10,876 nucleotides of DNA from an uncultured Propionibacteriaceae bacterium. Lineage in GTDB: Bacteria > Actinomycetota > Actinomycetes > Propionibacteriales > Propionibacteriaceae. Made by a program: the position numbers and the translations under genes. The notes below the pieces were generated by a model. It had not been told where the DNA came from. It did no database searches and worked only from the letters and a program-made list of their open reading frames with translations. How positions within the stretch are numbered: the first letter of the stretch is position 1; the number at the start of each line of letters is the position of its first letter. Of the stretch, positions 1 through 6,261 are shown one piece after another. The DNA lies in contig CALMAD010000367.1 in assembly GCA_937859105.1 (NCBI GenBank), positions 1 to 10,876 on the forward strand, read 5' to 3'.

Positions 1-44
1 AGGCGTGCGGGCGGCGCCCGATCGAGGCAGGATCGAAACAGGCG

Positions 45-69
45 GGGCCCCGGGGTTTGCCCGGGGCCC
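45..69. terminator. GC-rich hairpin, possible terminator of an upstream gene
   Basis: Two perfectly complementary 10-base arms (GGGCCCCGGG at 45-54 and CCCGGGGCCC at 60-69) flank a five-base loop, GTTTG. A hairpin this stable between the left edge and rpiB would fit an intrinsic terminator of a gene outside the window. No T-tract follows, which is common in high-GC actinobacteria but leaves termination unproven. Bases 1-44 show no recognisable feature. Confidence 0.5.
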
Positions 70-92
70 TCGTCGCGCCCGGGCCGCGGTGA

Positions 93-98
93 CATAGT
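93..98 (+). promoter_or_regulatory. Candidate -10 box for leaderless rpiB
   Basis: CATAGT matches four of six positions of the TATAAT consensus and ends seven bases before the preferred ATG at 106. That would place the transcription start at or next to the start codon, giving a leaderless mRNA. There is no good Shine-Dalgarno sequence at the usual distance, which agrees with this. No clear -35 box was seen. This is inference from spacing only. Confidence 0.3.
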
Positions 99-105
99 GA
101 GGCCC

Positions 106-561
106 ATGCGCGTTCACATTGGTACCGATCATGCGGCGTTCGACCTGAAGCAGTACCTGGTCAAAGAGCTCGGCGGTCTCGGGTACGAGGTCGTCGACCA
201 CGGGGCGTCGGAGTACGACGCCCAGGACGATTACCCGAACTACATCATCCCCTGCGCCGAGGCGGTCGTCGCCGACCCCGGCTCCCTCGGCATCGTGCTG
301 GGCGGGTCGGGCAACGGCGAGCAGATGTCGGCGAACAAGGTGAAGGGCATCAGGGCGATCCTGGCCTGCAACAACGAGTTGGCGCGGCTCGGCCGCGAGC
401 ACAACAACGCGAACGTCATCGCCCTCGGCGGCCGCATGCAGTCGCTGGAGGAGGGCCTCGCGATGGTGATGACGTTCTTGGAGACGCCCTTCTCCGAAGA
501 CCCACGCCACGTGCGCCGGCTCGACATGGTGACGGCCTACGAGGACGCCCACCGCGCCTGA
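106..561 (+). CDS. rpiB: Ribose-5-phosphate isomerase B (RpiB/LacAB family)
   Basis: Cytoplasmic isomerase interconverting ribose-5-phosphate and ribulose-5-phosphate in the non-oxidative pentose phosphate pathway. The 151-residue protein has the usual family length and opens with the substrate-binding signature GTDHAAFDLK (residues 6-15). GGSGNGEQ follows at 66-73. The glutamate of this motif (E72) matches the catalytic base of the mycobacterial RpiB type, whereas E. coli RpiB uses a cysteine. The later REHNNANVIALGGR block is also typical. A GTG at 97 could add three residues, but the ATG at 106 starts exactly where homologues do and suits a leaderless transcript. An Nei1-type glycosylase follows 71 bases downstream, as in mycobacteria (Rv2465c-Rv2464c), which supports the assignment. 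The C-terminal residues are unremarkable. Confidence 0.95.
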   Translation: MRVHIGTDHAAFDLKQYLVKELGGLGYEVVDHGASEYDAQDDYPNYIIPCAEAVVADPGSLGIVLGGSGNGEQMSANKVKGIRAILACNNELARLGREHNNANVIALGGRMQSLEEGLAMVMTFLETPFSEDPRHVRRLDMVTAYEDAHRA

Positions 562-596
562 GGCGTCGGTTGCCGGGCGGTCCGCCGGGCCGCGCG

Positions 597-602
597 TAGA
601 CT
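597..602 (+). promoter_or_regulatory. Candidate -10 box upstream of nei1
   Basis: TAGACT (TAnnnT form) lies in the gap between rpiB and the glycosylase, 30 bases before the GTG start, so the gene may have its own promoter. The best -35-like sequence, TTGCCG at 570-575, is 21 bases away, longer than ideal. Read-through from rpiB is equally possible. Confidence 0.25.
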
Positions 603-632
603 CCGGGAAAAGCCTCCTGGGAAGGATCGCTG

Positions 633-1463
633 GTGCCCGAGGGTCACGTCATCCACCGCCAAGCCCGCGCGCTCACCGAGTCGTTCGCGGGCAAGGCGGT
701 GCGCGTGACCAGCCCCCAGGGGCGGTTCGCGGACGCCGCCGCGCGCCTCGACGGCACGGTGCTGACGGGCGCGGAGGCGGTGGGCAAGCATCTCTTCGTC
801 GACTTCGCCTCAGGGGAGGTCGTCTGGGTGCACCTGGGGCTGATCGGCAAGTGGCGGTTCGGGGCGGACGTCCCGCCGCCCAGCCCCGAGACCCTGCGGC
901 TGCGCATCGCGGCCGACGGGCGGGCCGCCGACCTGCGCGGGCCGCAGTGGTGCCGGCTGATCACGGCGGGGGAGCGGGACGCGGTGGTCGCGTCCAGCGG
1001 CCCCGACCCGATTCGCGCCGACGCCGACCCTGAGCGCGCCTGGCGGGCCGTGCACCGGTCGAAGCGTGCGATCGGCGCGCTGCTGATGGATCAGAAGATC
1101 TTCGCGGGCGTCGGCAACATCTACCGGGCGGAGGTGCTGTTCCGGCACCGCATCGACCCGTACCTGCCGGGGCGGGATCTCGACCGCGCCACCTTCGACT
1201 CGGTGTGGGCCGACCTGGTGGCGCTGATGGCCGCCGGGGTGGAGGCGGGCCGCATCGACACGGTGGAGGACGCCTATCTGCCCGAGGCGATGGGCCGGGC
1301 CCCGCGGGTCGACCGGCACGGCGGCGAGGTGTACGTGTACCGCCGCTTCGGCGACCCGTGTCACGTGTGCGGCACGCCCGTGGCCCGGGCGCTGCTGCAG
1401 GGCCGCAACCTGTACTGGTGCCCGTCGTGCCAGCCGTCCGGGGCGGCGGGGGCGCCGCGATGA
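633..1463 (+). CDS. nei: Formamidopyrimidine-DNA glycosylase/endonuclease VIII family (Nei1-like)
   Basis: Bifunctional DNA glycosylase/AP lyase of base-excision repair that removes oxidised bases. The 276-residue protein begins MPEGH: after Met removal, Pro2 is the Schiff-base nucleophile and Glu3 the conserved acid. Lys52 in GKHLF matches the conserved beta-hairpin lysine. The H2TH region contains IGALLMDQ and GVGNIYRAEVLF. A C-terminal zinc finger is complete, with cysteines 243, 246, 263 and 266. The overall pattern (SPQGRFAD, LFRHRIDP, YVYRR) closely resembles mycobacterial Nei1 (Rv2464c), which also lies beside rpiB. The start is GTG, preceded by GGAAGG about eight bases upstream, and the PEG motif fixes it. 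Its TGA overlaps the ATG of the next gene, implying translational coupling. Exact substrate preference cannot be read from sequence. Confidence 0.94.
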   Translation: MPEGHVIHRQARALTESFAGKAVRVTSPQGRFADAAARLDGTVLTGAEAVGKHLFVDFASGEVVWVHLGLIGKWRFGADVPPPSPETLRLRIAADGRAADLRGPQWCRLITAGERDAVVASSGPDPIRADADPERAWRAVHRSKRAIGALLMDQKIFAGVGNIYRAEVLFRHRIDPYLPGRDLDRATFDSVWADLVALMAAGVEAGRIDTVEDAYLPEAMGRAPRVDRHGGEVYVYRRFGDPCHVCGTPVARALLQGRNLYWCPSCQPSGAAGAPR

Positions 1464-2896
1464 GCGGCGAGGTCGGCGTCCGGGCGGTGTCGGAGGGCTA
1501 CGCCCTCGACCTGGTCGCGCCCGACGGGCCGCGGTGCCGGTTGCGCTTCGGAGTGCCCGGGGAGCCCGTCGAGGGCTGGACGCCGGGGGAGGACGACCTC
1601 GTCTACGCCCGGGCCGGCGACGTCGAGACGCGCGTGCGGCTGTTTCAGGACGTCGCCGCGTGGACGGTGTCAATCACCGTCGACAACCGCAGCGAGCACC
1701 CGGTGCAGTTGCCGGAGCTGGGGCTGGGCGTCACGCTCGCCGACCGGTGCGTCGGCTGGTCGTGGACGAGCGACCTCGCCGGGTTCATCGCGGTGGCCGC
1801 GGAGGCGGAGAAGGGGCCGGTGGCGGTCGTCCGGTTGAAGCAGGGCTTTCTGCGTCCGGTGCGGGAGAGCCCGGTGTTCGCCGACGCCGCGACCTCGGGG
1901 GAGGCGTTTCACCTGGCCCCGCCGCGCGGGGCGCTGGGCCCGCACCGGCGCCACCAGGTGACCCTGCAGGTGGAGCTGCGCCCCTCGTTGTCGTCGCTGG
2001 CGGACGCCCTCCCGGGCTGGCTGCCCGACGTGATCGTGGACGCCGGGGAGCAGGTGTCGTTCGCGACGCCCGACGAAGGCGTCCTGCCGGGGGACAACGT
2101 GAACGTCACGCTCGTGGACACGACGGCGGTGGCGTCCCTGGAGAGCCCGGGGCGCGGGTGCGTGAGCCTGCACGGCGTCCGGGGGGTGCAGCGGATCTGG
2201 CTGGCGGAGGCACCGCCGATGGAGGCGCTCGTGCCGCCGTTGGCGGAGGCCGTGATGCTGCGGCGTGCGGGGGTGCGGTCGGGCGGGGCGGGGCTGCTGG
2301 TCGCCGAGGCGCTCGCGAACGGCCTGGTCACCGACGAATGGGCAACGCTGGACTGGCTCGAACGGGAGGCGTGGCTCGATCGGCGCGACCTCGAGGGGGT
2401 CGCGATCGCGGCGACGCTCGCGCTCGCGGGCGGGGACGCCGGCCTGCTCGACGACGCCTGGGCGGCGCTGGCCGCGCTGCCGGCGTCCCGCGGGTTCGGG
2501 CTGGTCACGCTGAAGCTCGGCCTGGCCGCGCTGCGGCTCGCCGGGGGCGCGCCGCCGCTGGCGGGGGAGCTGCTGGCGCGGCCGGGCGAGGACCCGGACG
2601 CCGCCCTCGAGCTCGCCGTCTTGGCCGGACGCCTCACCCCCGCCCACCGCGGGCCGCTGGCGGCGGTCGTGGCGTCCCTCGGGGACGTGCTGCCGGGGCA
2701 GCCGTTGGGGCTGTCGGCGCTGGAGGCGGCGCGCCGCGTCGCGCTGGTGCGGTTGTGTCCGCCCGGCTTCGTGAGCCTGCGCGCCGCGGCGACCGCCAAC
2801 AAGGCGTACCGGCTGCTGCTCGCCGACTACGCGACGCGGCTGCAGCCGGATGTCACGGGCCTCGGTTGGCTTCTACTCGGCCATCTGGGGGCCTGA
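1460..2896 (+). CDS. Uncharacterised 478-residue protein coupled to nei1
   Basis: I do not recognise this family. The ATG at 1460 overlaps the glycosylase stop (ATGA), a strong sign of translational coupling. An open frame extends upstream to 1205, but that part lies inside nei1. No signal peptide or clear membrane helix is present, so it is probably cytoplasmic. Residues 1 to about 200 look beta-rich, with alternating hydrophobic strands and motifs such as TVDNRSEHPVQLPELGLGV and a WSWTSD segment, suggesting a beta-sandwich or sugar-epimerase-like fold. From about residue 250 the protein becomes alanine/leucine-rich and helical (LLVAEALANGLVTDEWATLDWLE). The C-terminus is LLLGHLGA. High third-position GC continues to the stop. 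Position next to a repair gene suggests, but does not show, a shared condition of expression. Confidence 0.85.
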   Translation: MSGEVGVRAVSEGYALDLVAPDGPRCRLRFGVPGEPVEGWTPGEDDLVYARAGDVETRVRLFQDVAAWTVSITVDNRSEHPVQLPELGLGVTLADRCVGWSWTSDLAGFIAVAAEAEKGPVAVVRLKQGFLRPVRESPVFADAATSGEAFHLAPPRGALGPHRRHQVTLQVELRPSLSSLADALPGWLPDVIVDAGEQVSFATPDEGVLPGDNVNVTLVDTTAVASLESPGRGCVSLHGVRGVQRIWLAEAPPMEALVPPLAEAVMLRRAGVRSGGAGLLVAEALANGLVTDEWATLDWLEREAWLDRRDLEGVAIAATLALAGGDAGLLDDAWAALAALPASRGFGLVTLKLGLAALRLAGGAPPLAGELLARPGEDPDAALELAVLAGRLTPAHRGPLAAVVASLGDVLPGQPLGLSALEAARRVALVRLCPPGFVSLRAAATANKAYRLLLADYATRLQPDVTGLGWLLLGHLGA

Positions 2897-2909
2897 GGCC
2901 CCGGGCGGG

Positions 2910-2915
2910 TAGAGT
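2910..2915 (+). promoter_or_regulatory. Candidate -10 box for tRNA-Pro
   Basis: TAGAGT (TAnnnT) lies 28 bases before the first base of the tRNA and 13 bases after the preceding stop codon. That is a reasonable distance for a short 5' leader removed by RNase P. No convincing -35 hexamer is found 16-18 bases upstream. Confidence 0.35.
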
Positions 2916-2943
2916 GATCCGGCAACCGGGGACACCCCCGGAC

Positions 2944-3019
2944 CGGGGCGTAGCGTAGTGGCTAGCGCGCCTGCTTTGGGAGCAGGAGACCGCAGGTTCG
3001 AGTCCTGTCGCCCCGACCA
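2944..3019 (+). tRNA. tRNA-Pro, anticodon TGG
   Basis: Complete 76-base cloverleaf. The acceptor arm CGGGGCG (2944-2950) pairs fully with CGCCCCG (3009-3015), followed by discriminator A and an encoded CCA at 3017-3019. The anticodon stem CCTGC/GCAGG encloses the seven-base loop TTTGGGA, giving anticodon TGG, which reads CCN proline codons. The T arm is GCAGG-TTCGAGT-CCTGT with one G-T wobble. The terminal C1-G72 pair is usual for tRNA-Pro. No intron is present. Confidence 0.97.
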
Positions 3020-3075
3020 ATGGAAGGCCCTCAACGGGCGAGGCGTTCCCCGTCCCTGACGCGGTGATCATCGGG

Positions 3076-3094
3076 CCGCGCACCTCCTGCGCGG
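3076..3094. terminator. Stable hairpin downstream of tRNA-Pro
   Basis: CCGCGCA (3076-3082) and TGCGCGG (3088-3094) are perfectly complementary and enclose a CCTCC loop. The hairpin lies 57 bases beyond the tRNA and could end its transcription or protect the 3' end of the minus-strand operon. No T-tract follows. The loop on the plus-strand RNA is CCUCC, complementary to a Shine-Dalgarno core, which may be chance. Confidence 0.35.
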
Positions 3095-3134
3095 TCGCTC
3101 GTACGGCCCGCTCGGGATCCGTGACGAGCCGAAG

Positions 3135-3203
3135 CCTTGGACCAATGGGGAGATCAGCCAAGGATATCTGCGTAACCTTGGATATGGATTGGCGTCTCCA
3201 AGG
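3135..3203. repeat. Four alternating CCTTGG / CCAAGG sites
   Basis: CCTTGG occurs at 3135 and 3176, and its reverse complement CCAAGG at 3158 and 3198. Starts are spaced 23, 18 and 22 bases, near two helical turns, and orientations alternate strictly. Two copies carry a GGATAT extension (3162-3167 and 3180-3185). The array could be a protein-binding cluster or a set of overlapping hairpins. No divergent promoter beside it explains its role. Confidence 0.45.
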
Positions 3204-3333
3204 ACTAGGCCGATCAACGCCGGCACGGGGCAAGAGATCGCAGGGCGGTTCGCCTATGCCTGGGGAGCCGCCGCCCAGGCGTCCCTGACTTTGACGACCG
3301 ACGGACGCGTCCGGCGCCTCGCGACCACGGTCG

Positions 3334-4725
3334 TCACCTGTTCAGCCGCGCGATCGTGCCGGACAGCACGGTGGCGAAGCCGCACCACGCGGCGTACAGG
3401 CCCAGGCTTACGGCCTTGCCCGGGCCGGCCTTGGCGGCCCGCCGCGCCAGATCCGCCGACGATGCCGCCAGCACCGCGGCTCCTGCGGTCGCGACCGGCA
3501 GGTGATGGGCGCGGAAGAACAGGCCGCTCCAGGCTGCGTTGAGGGCTAGGTTCACGGCCAGGGCTCCCCGGAATTCTGCGGCCGGGGCGTCTTGGCCCGC
3601 GTCCTCGAGATCGCAGATCGTCGCGGTCGAGGCGATCCAGATCGCGCCGAACAGGGTGGTCCACACGAGGGGGAAGGCGGCCGCGGGCGGCTGCCAGGCG
3701 GGCTTGGCCAGACGCCGGTACCAGGCGCTGTTCGGGGTGGTCAGGACGGAGCCCGCGACCGCGCACGCGGCCACGCCCGCCCCGACGCCGGCCAGCGTGC
3801 GACTCCACCGCCGGGGGCGCGTGTTCGCCGTGGCGCGCCGGATGGCCTCGTCGAATCCCACGGTGCCTCCGGGCGGGTCGCCGAGCAGAGCGGAGGCGTC
3901 CTGCTCGCTACGCACGGCGTCATGGATGAGGCTGCCCACCAAAGGACGCGCCAGGTGGTTGGACACGGGGGTGACGAACCCCACCCAGTGCGACGCGAGC
4001 CCAGGCGTGAGCACGGGCACGGTTCCCACGAGCCGGGGCGCGAGCCCGGTCACCCGGGCGTAGCGCCGCATCATGTCGGTGTAGGTGAGCACCTCGTCCA
4101 TCCCGATGTCGATGGTGCGGTTGACGCCAGGGTCGAGCTTGGCCGCGGCGATCAGGTAGTGGACGACGTCGTCGATGGCGATGGGCTGGATGCGGTTGCG
4201 CAGCCACCGGGGCCCGACGCTGACCGGGAGACGCTCGGTGAGGTGCCGCAGCATGTCGAAGGACGCCGACCCCTCCCCGAGCACCACCCCGGCCTGCAGC
4301 ACGGCGGTGGGGACGCCGGACGCCATCAGGATCTCGCCGACCTCCACGCGCGAGGCCATGTGGTCGGAGAGCTCGCCCTCCGGATGCAGGCCGCTCAGGT
4401 AGACGATACGTTGCACGTCGGCGTCGAGGGCGGCCGCGGCGAAGGTCCGGGCGAGTGCCCGGTCGCGCTCGCGGAAGCGGCCGGCGGCGTCCATGGAGTG
4501 GAGCAGGTAGTAGGCGACCCCGATCCCGGCGAGCGCGCCGGCCACGTCGTCGGCGTCGGAGGCGTCCCCCTGGACGACCTCGACCCGGTCGCGCCACGCC
4601 GGATCGAGCTTGGCCGGCGTGCGGGCCAGGACGCGCACCGCCCAGCCCTCATCCAGGAGCGCGGGGACGAGCCGGGCTCCGACGGCTCCGGAGGCGCCGG
4701 TCACGAGAGCGAGGGGTGGGGTCAT
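3334..4725 (-). CDS. SDR (NmrA/YbjT-like) domain fused to TspO/MBR membrane domain
   Basis: Two-domain protein of 463 residues. Residues 1 to about 300 form an atypical short-chain dehydrogenase with the nucleotide-binding motif TGASGAVG (9-16), the YbjT-like YYLLHSM (72-78) and a conserved SR-EVGEIL block near 125-133. These bind NAD(P) in relatives, but their reactions are often unknown. Residues 303-463 match TspO/MBR (tryptophan-rich sensory protein, a five-helix membrane protein that binds tetrapyrroles or sterols). Matching blocks are WYRRLAKPAWQPP (335-347), VWTTLFGAIW, NLALNAAWSGLFF and the closing AAWCGFATVLSGTIARLN. The open frame extends upstream to 5043, but the ATG at 4725 directly precedes the Rossmann strand and lies one base after the CPBP stop, with GGGAGG in the end of that gene as ribosome-binding site. 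It is therefore probably translationally coupled. The fusion implies the NAD(P) domain is held at the cytoplasmic membrane face. Substrate unknown. Confidence 0.9.
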   Translation of the reverse strand: MTPPLALVTGASGAVGARLVPALLDEGWAVRVLARTPAKLDPAWRDRVEVVQGDASDADDVAGALAGIGVAYYLLHSMDAAGRFRERDRALARTFAAAALDADVQRIVYLSGLHPEGELSDHMASRVEVGEILMASGVPTAVLQAGVVLGEGSASFDMLRHLTERLPVSVGPRWLRNRIQPIAIDDVVHYLIAAAKLDPGVNRTIDIGMDEVLTYTDMMRRYARVTGLAPRLVGTVPVLTPGLASHWVGFVTPVSNHLARPLVGSLIHDAVRSEQDASALLGDPPGGTVGFDEAIRRATANTRPRRWSRTLAGVGAGVAACAVAGSVLTTPNSAWYRRLAKPAWQPPAAAFPLVWTTLFGAIWIASTATICDLEDAGQDAPAAEFRGALAVNLALNAAWSGLFFRAHHLPVATAGAAVLAASSADLARRAAKAGPGKAVSLGLYAAWCGFATVLSGTIARLNR

Positions 4726-4726
4726 G

Positions 4727-5449
4727 TCAGCCTCCCAGGGCGAAGACGTAGGGCAGCGCCAGGAGCATCCCCAGCGACCAGGTGAGATGAGACGCGATGG
4801 GGCCCAACACCCCGCCCGTGACGCGGCGTTGGGCGGTGGTGAGGAACCCGAGGCAGAGCGCGGCGAAGGTGAGCAGCGGCACCCCGGAGAACAGGGTGGA
4901 CGACGCGTACACCACCGCGGAGCCGAGCCCGTTGACCCGCCGGTCGAGCGAGGCGTAGACGGCGCCGCGGAAGAACAGTTCCTCGGCGATCCCGTTGATG
5001 GCCGTGATGATGGCGACCACCCACAGGGATCCGTACCGGGCATGGTTGAGCAGGCCCTCGACGGGCGCGCGCAAGAAGGGGATTTGGGCGACCACGAACG
5101 CGCCGGCCAGGAAGATCGCCAGCAGCATCAGCCCCAGGATCAGCCCCTGCAGGGCGCCGCGGGTCTGGCCGCCGGAGCGGCCCCGTCCGCGGCCCAGATG
5201 CAGGGGGCCGGACGCGACGGCGCCCACTGTCCACAGTGCGGCGACCCCGAGGGTGGCTGCGTAGAACAGCGGGTCTCCCGGGCGGACGGCCAGCGCCAGG
5301 CCCAGCGCGACCGCCCCGAGCACCAAGGTGACCCCGACGACGACGCGTCGACGCCGGCGGACGGCGGGGCTCTCCTCGTGGTTCCGCTCCACCGGACGGA
5401 TCAGCGAGGCGGTGAAGAAACTCCGCAACTCACCGAACGGATCGGTCAC
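4727..5449 (-). CDS. CPBP family intramembrane protease-like protein, variant motif 2
   Basis: Polytopic membrane protein of 240 residues from the GTG at 5449. Helices are visible at about 36-55, 60-80, 100-122, 143-155 and onward. Motif 1 of the CPBP (Abi/Rce1-type) family is intact as EELFFR (156-161), and motif 3 as H221-xxx-S225. Motif 2 is normally FxxxH, but here reads F187-SGV-P191, so the expected histidine is a proline. Family members cleave prenylated proteins or process peptides, and this copy may be inactive or use another residue. The frame is open to a TTG at 5551, but those extra residues are not CPBP-like. The GTG has GAGG nine bases upstream and follows a 12-codon upstream ORF by four bases. 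It precedes the SDR-TspO gene by a single base. Confidence 0.84.
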   Translation of the reverse strand: MTDPFGELRSFFTASLIRPVERNHEESPAVRRRRRVVVGVTLVLGAVALGLALAVRPGDPLFYAATLGVAALWTVGAVASGPLHLGRGRGRSGGQTRGALQGLILGLMLLAIFLAGAFVVAQIPFLRAPVEGLLNHARYGSLWVVAIITAINGIAEELFFRGAVYASLDRRVNGLGSAVVYASSTLFSGVPLLTFAALCLGFLTTAQRRVTGGVLGPIASHLTWSLGMLLALPYVFALGG

Positions 5450-5453
5450 CGGG

Positions 5454-5492
5454 TCAGACCTCGACGGTGCCGGCGTCGCCGGGCTCGGCCAT
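5454..5492 (-). CDS. Possible 12-codon upstream ORF before the CPBP gene
   Basis: An ATG at 5492 is preceded by GAGAGG eight bases upstream, the best ribosome-binding site in this leader. It opens MAEPGDAGTVEV and stops at 5454, four bases before the GTG proposed for the CPBP protein. It could be a short leader ORF feeding translation into the CPBP gene by reinitiation. Alternatively it marks a frameshift in an originally longer CPBP N-terminus. No homology can be judged at this length. Confidence 0.35.
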   Translation of the reverse strand: MAEPGDAGTVEV

Positions 5493-5522
5493 GGGCGTGT
5501 CCTCTCGGGAGTCGCTGCGCTC

Positions 5523-5551
5523 ACCCTAAACGTGAGACAAACCTTGTACAA
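5523..5551 (-). promoter_or_regulatory. Promoter of the CPBP / SDR-TspO operon with overlapping palindrome
   Basis: On the minus strand TTGTAC (plus 5546-5551) and TAGGGT (plus 5523-5528) form -35 and -10 boxes with an exact 17-base spacer. The -35 box lies in the perfect 10-base palindrome CTTGTACAAG (5543-5552), a possible operator for a dimeric repressor of TetR-like type. The predicted transcript would start near 5516 and carry a leader of about 65 bases. Confidence 0.5.
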
Positions 5552-5620
5552 GCAGGTCAGCCGTGCGAACTGCGCTGGCTGTGGCGCGACGCCGCTACGC
5601 TCGCGGTTTTCCCGGCCTCC

Positions 5621-6217
5621 TCAGTGGGTGGGCCGATAGCCGGAGCGGTCGGCGTCCGTGATGCGTCGGAGGATTCTCGCGGGGGTTCCGGCGACGATGG
5701 TGCGCGCCGGGACGTCCTTGGTGACGATGCTGCCGGCCGCGATGACGGCCCCGTCTCCGATGGTCACGCCCCCGAGGATCGTGACGCCTCCGCCGACCCA
5801 GACGCTGTCGCCGAGAGTGATGGTCCTTGCGCGGCACGCTCCCTCGCGGCGTTCGACCGGGTCGAGGGCGTGGTCGGCGGTGTAGAGGCCGACTTTCGGG
5901 CCGAGCAGGACGTCGTCCCCGGTCGTGATGGGCGCCCCGTCGAGCATCACGCAGTCGAAGTTGCCGTAGAAGCGATCACCGAGGTGGATGTTGCGCCCGA
6001 ACTCGCAGCGGAACGTCGGCTCGAAGCTCGCCCCCTCACCCGCCGACCCGACCAGCGCGTGCAGCAGCGCCTCGCGCTCCGCCGGCGGGCGGCCGTAGGA
6101 CGCGTTGTAGTCGTCGCTCGCGCGGACCGCCGCTGCGCGTGCCTCGATCAGCTCGGGGCTGAGATCGTCGTACATCGCGCCGGACGCCATCCGGGCGAAC
6201 AGGGCGTCGAGGGTCAT
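5621..6217 (-). CDS. Sugar O-acetyltransferase (Maa/LacA/NodL type, left-handed beta-helix)
   Basis: Acetyl-CoA-dependent O-acetyltransferase of the maltose/galactoside acetyltransferase group, 198 residues against about 185-200 usual. The N-terminal helical Mac domain (MASGAMYDDLSPEL) is followed by the hexapeptide-repeat beta-helix: GRNIHLGDRFYGNFDCVMLDGAPITTGDDVLLGP, then VWVGGGVTILGGVTIGDGAVIAAGSIVTKDVPA and GTPARILR. His116 in YTADH corresponds to the catalytic histidine of LacA. The ATG at 6217 is chosen because GGAGG lies six bases upstream; the frame is open to 6265 without a comparable site. It starts 44 bases after the HAD gene stop, so the two are likely co-transcribed. The sugar acceptor cannot be deduced, and such enzymes often act in detoxification of non-metabolised sugars. 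Confidence 0.92.
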   Translation of the reverse strand: MTLDALFARMASGAMYDDLSPELIEARAAAVRASDDYNASYGRPPAEREALLHALVGSAGEGASFEPTFRCEFGRNIHLGDRFYGNFDCVMLDGAPITTGDDVLLGPKVGLYTADHALDPVERREGACRARTITLGDSVWVGGGVTILGGVTIGDGAVIAAGSIVTKDVPARTIVAGTPARILRRITDADRSGYRPTH

Positions 6218-6261
6218 GAGGTCCTCCGGATTCGTGGTCGGATGGGTGGGGGAAGCGCGCT

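Larger units (their letters stand above)
3020..3333. other. Gene-poor stretch between tRNA-Pro and the SDR-TspO gene
   Basis: This stretch follows the tRNA CCA and ends at the 3' end of a minus-strand gene. I see no credible gene. Composition from about 3130 to 3215 is visibly less GC-rich than elsewhere. It contains the hairpin at 3076-3094 and four CCTTGG/CCAAGG sites, described separately. From about 3213 to 3330 a plus-strand frame reads INAGTGQEIAGRF with mostly G/C third positions. It has only a TTG start and then runs antisense into the downstream gene, so it may be a decayed coding fragment. tRNA 3' ends are common integration targets, but no integrase or duplicated tRNA end is seen here. 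Confidence 0.5.

Noticed and set aside
1534..2958. Plus-strand 474-codon Arg/Gly/Ala-rich frame
   Set aside because: Alternate-frame shadow of the 1460-2896 gene; no family features, and the in-phase ATGA overlap favours the other frame.
2853..3233. Minus-strand ORF reading VGATGLEPAVSCSQSRRASHYATPR
   Set aside because: It is antisense to tRNA-Pro. This GATGLEPA-type string is a familiar spurious translation of the reverse complement of a tRNA gene.
3189..3542. Plus-strand frame INAGTGQEIAGRFAYAWGAAAQ as a gene
   Set aside because: Codon pattern is suggestive for about 40 codons, but there is only a TTG start, no ribosome site, and it continues antisense through the TspO-coding 3' end. Kept only as a possible relic.
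3592..4785. Plus-strand 397-codon frame rich in His, Gly, Asp and Val
   Set aside because: Antisense shadow of the SDR-TspO gene, whose domains are unmistakable.
5449..5551. TTG start at 5551 for the CPBP protein
   Set aside because: It would begin inside the -35 box of the best promoter, and the added residues are not family-like.
5586..5609. CGCGA...TCGCG hairpin followed by TTTT as a plus-strand terminator
   Set aside because: Arms are only five bases with an imperfect interior, and no plus-strand gene ends here; genes on both sides run on the minus strand.
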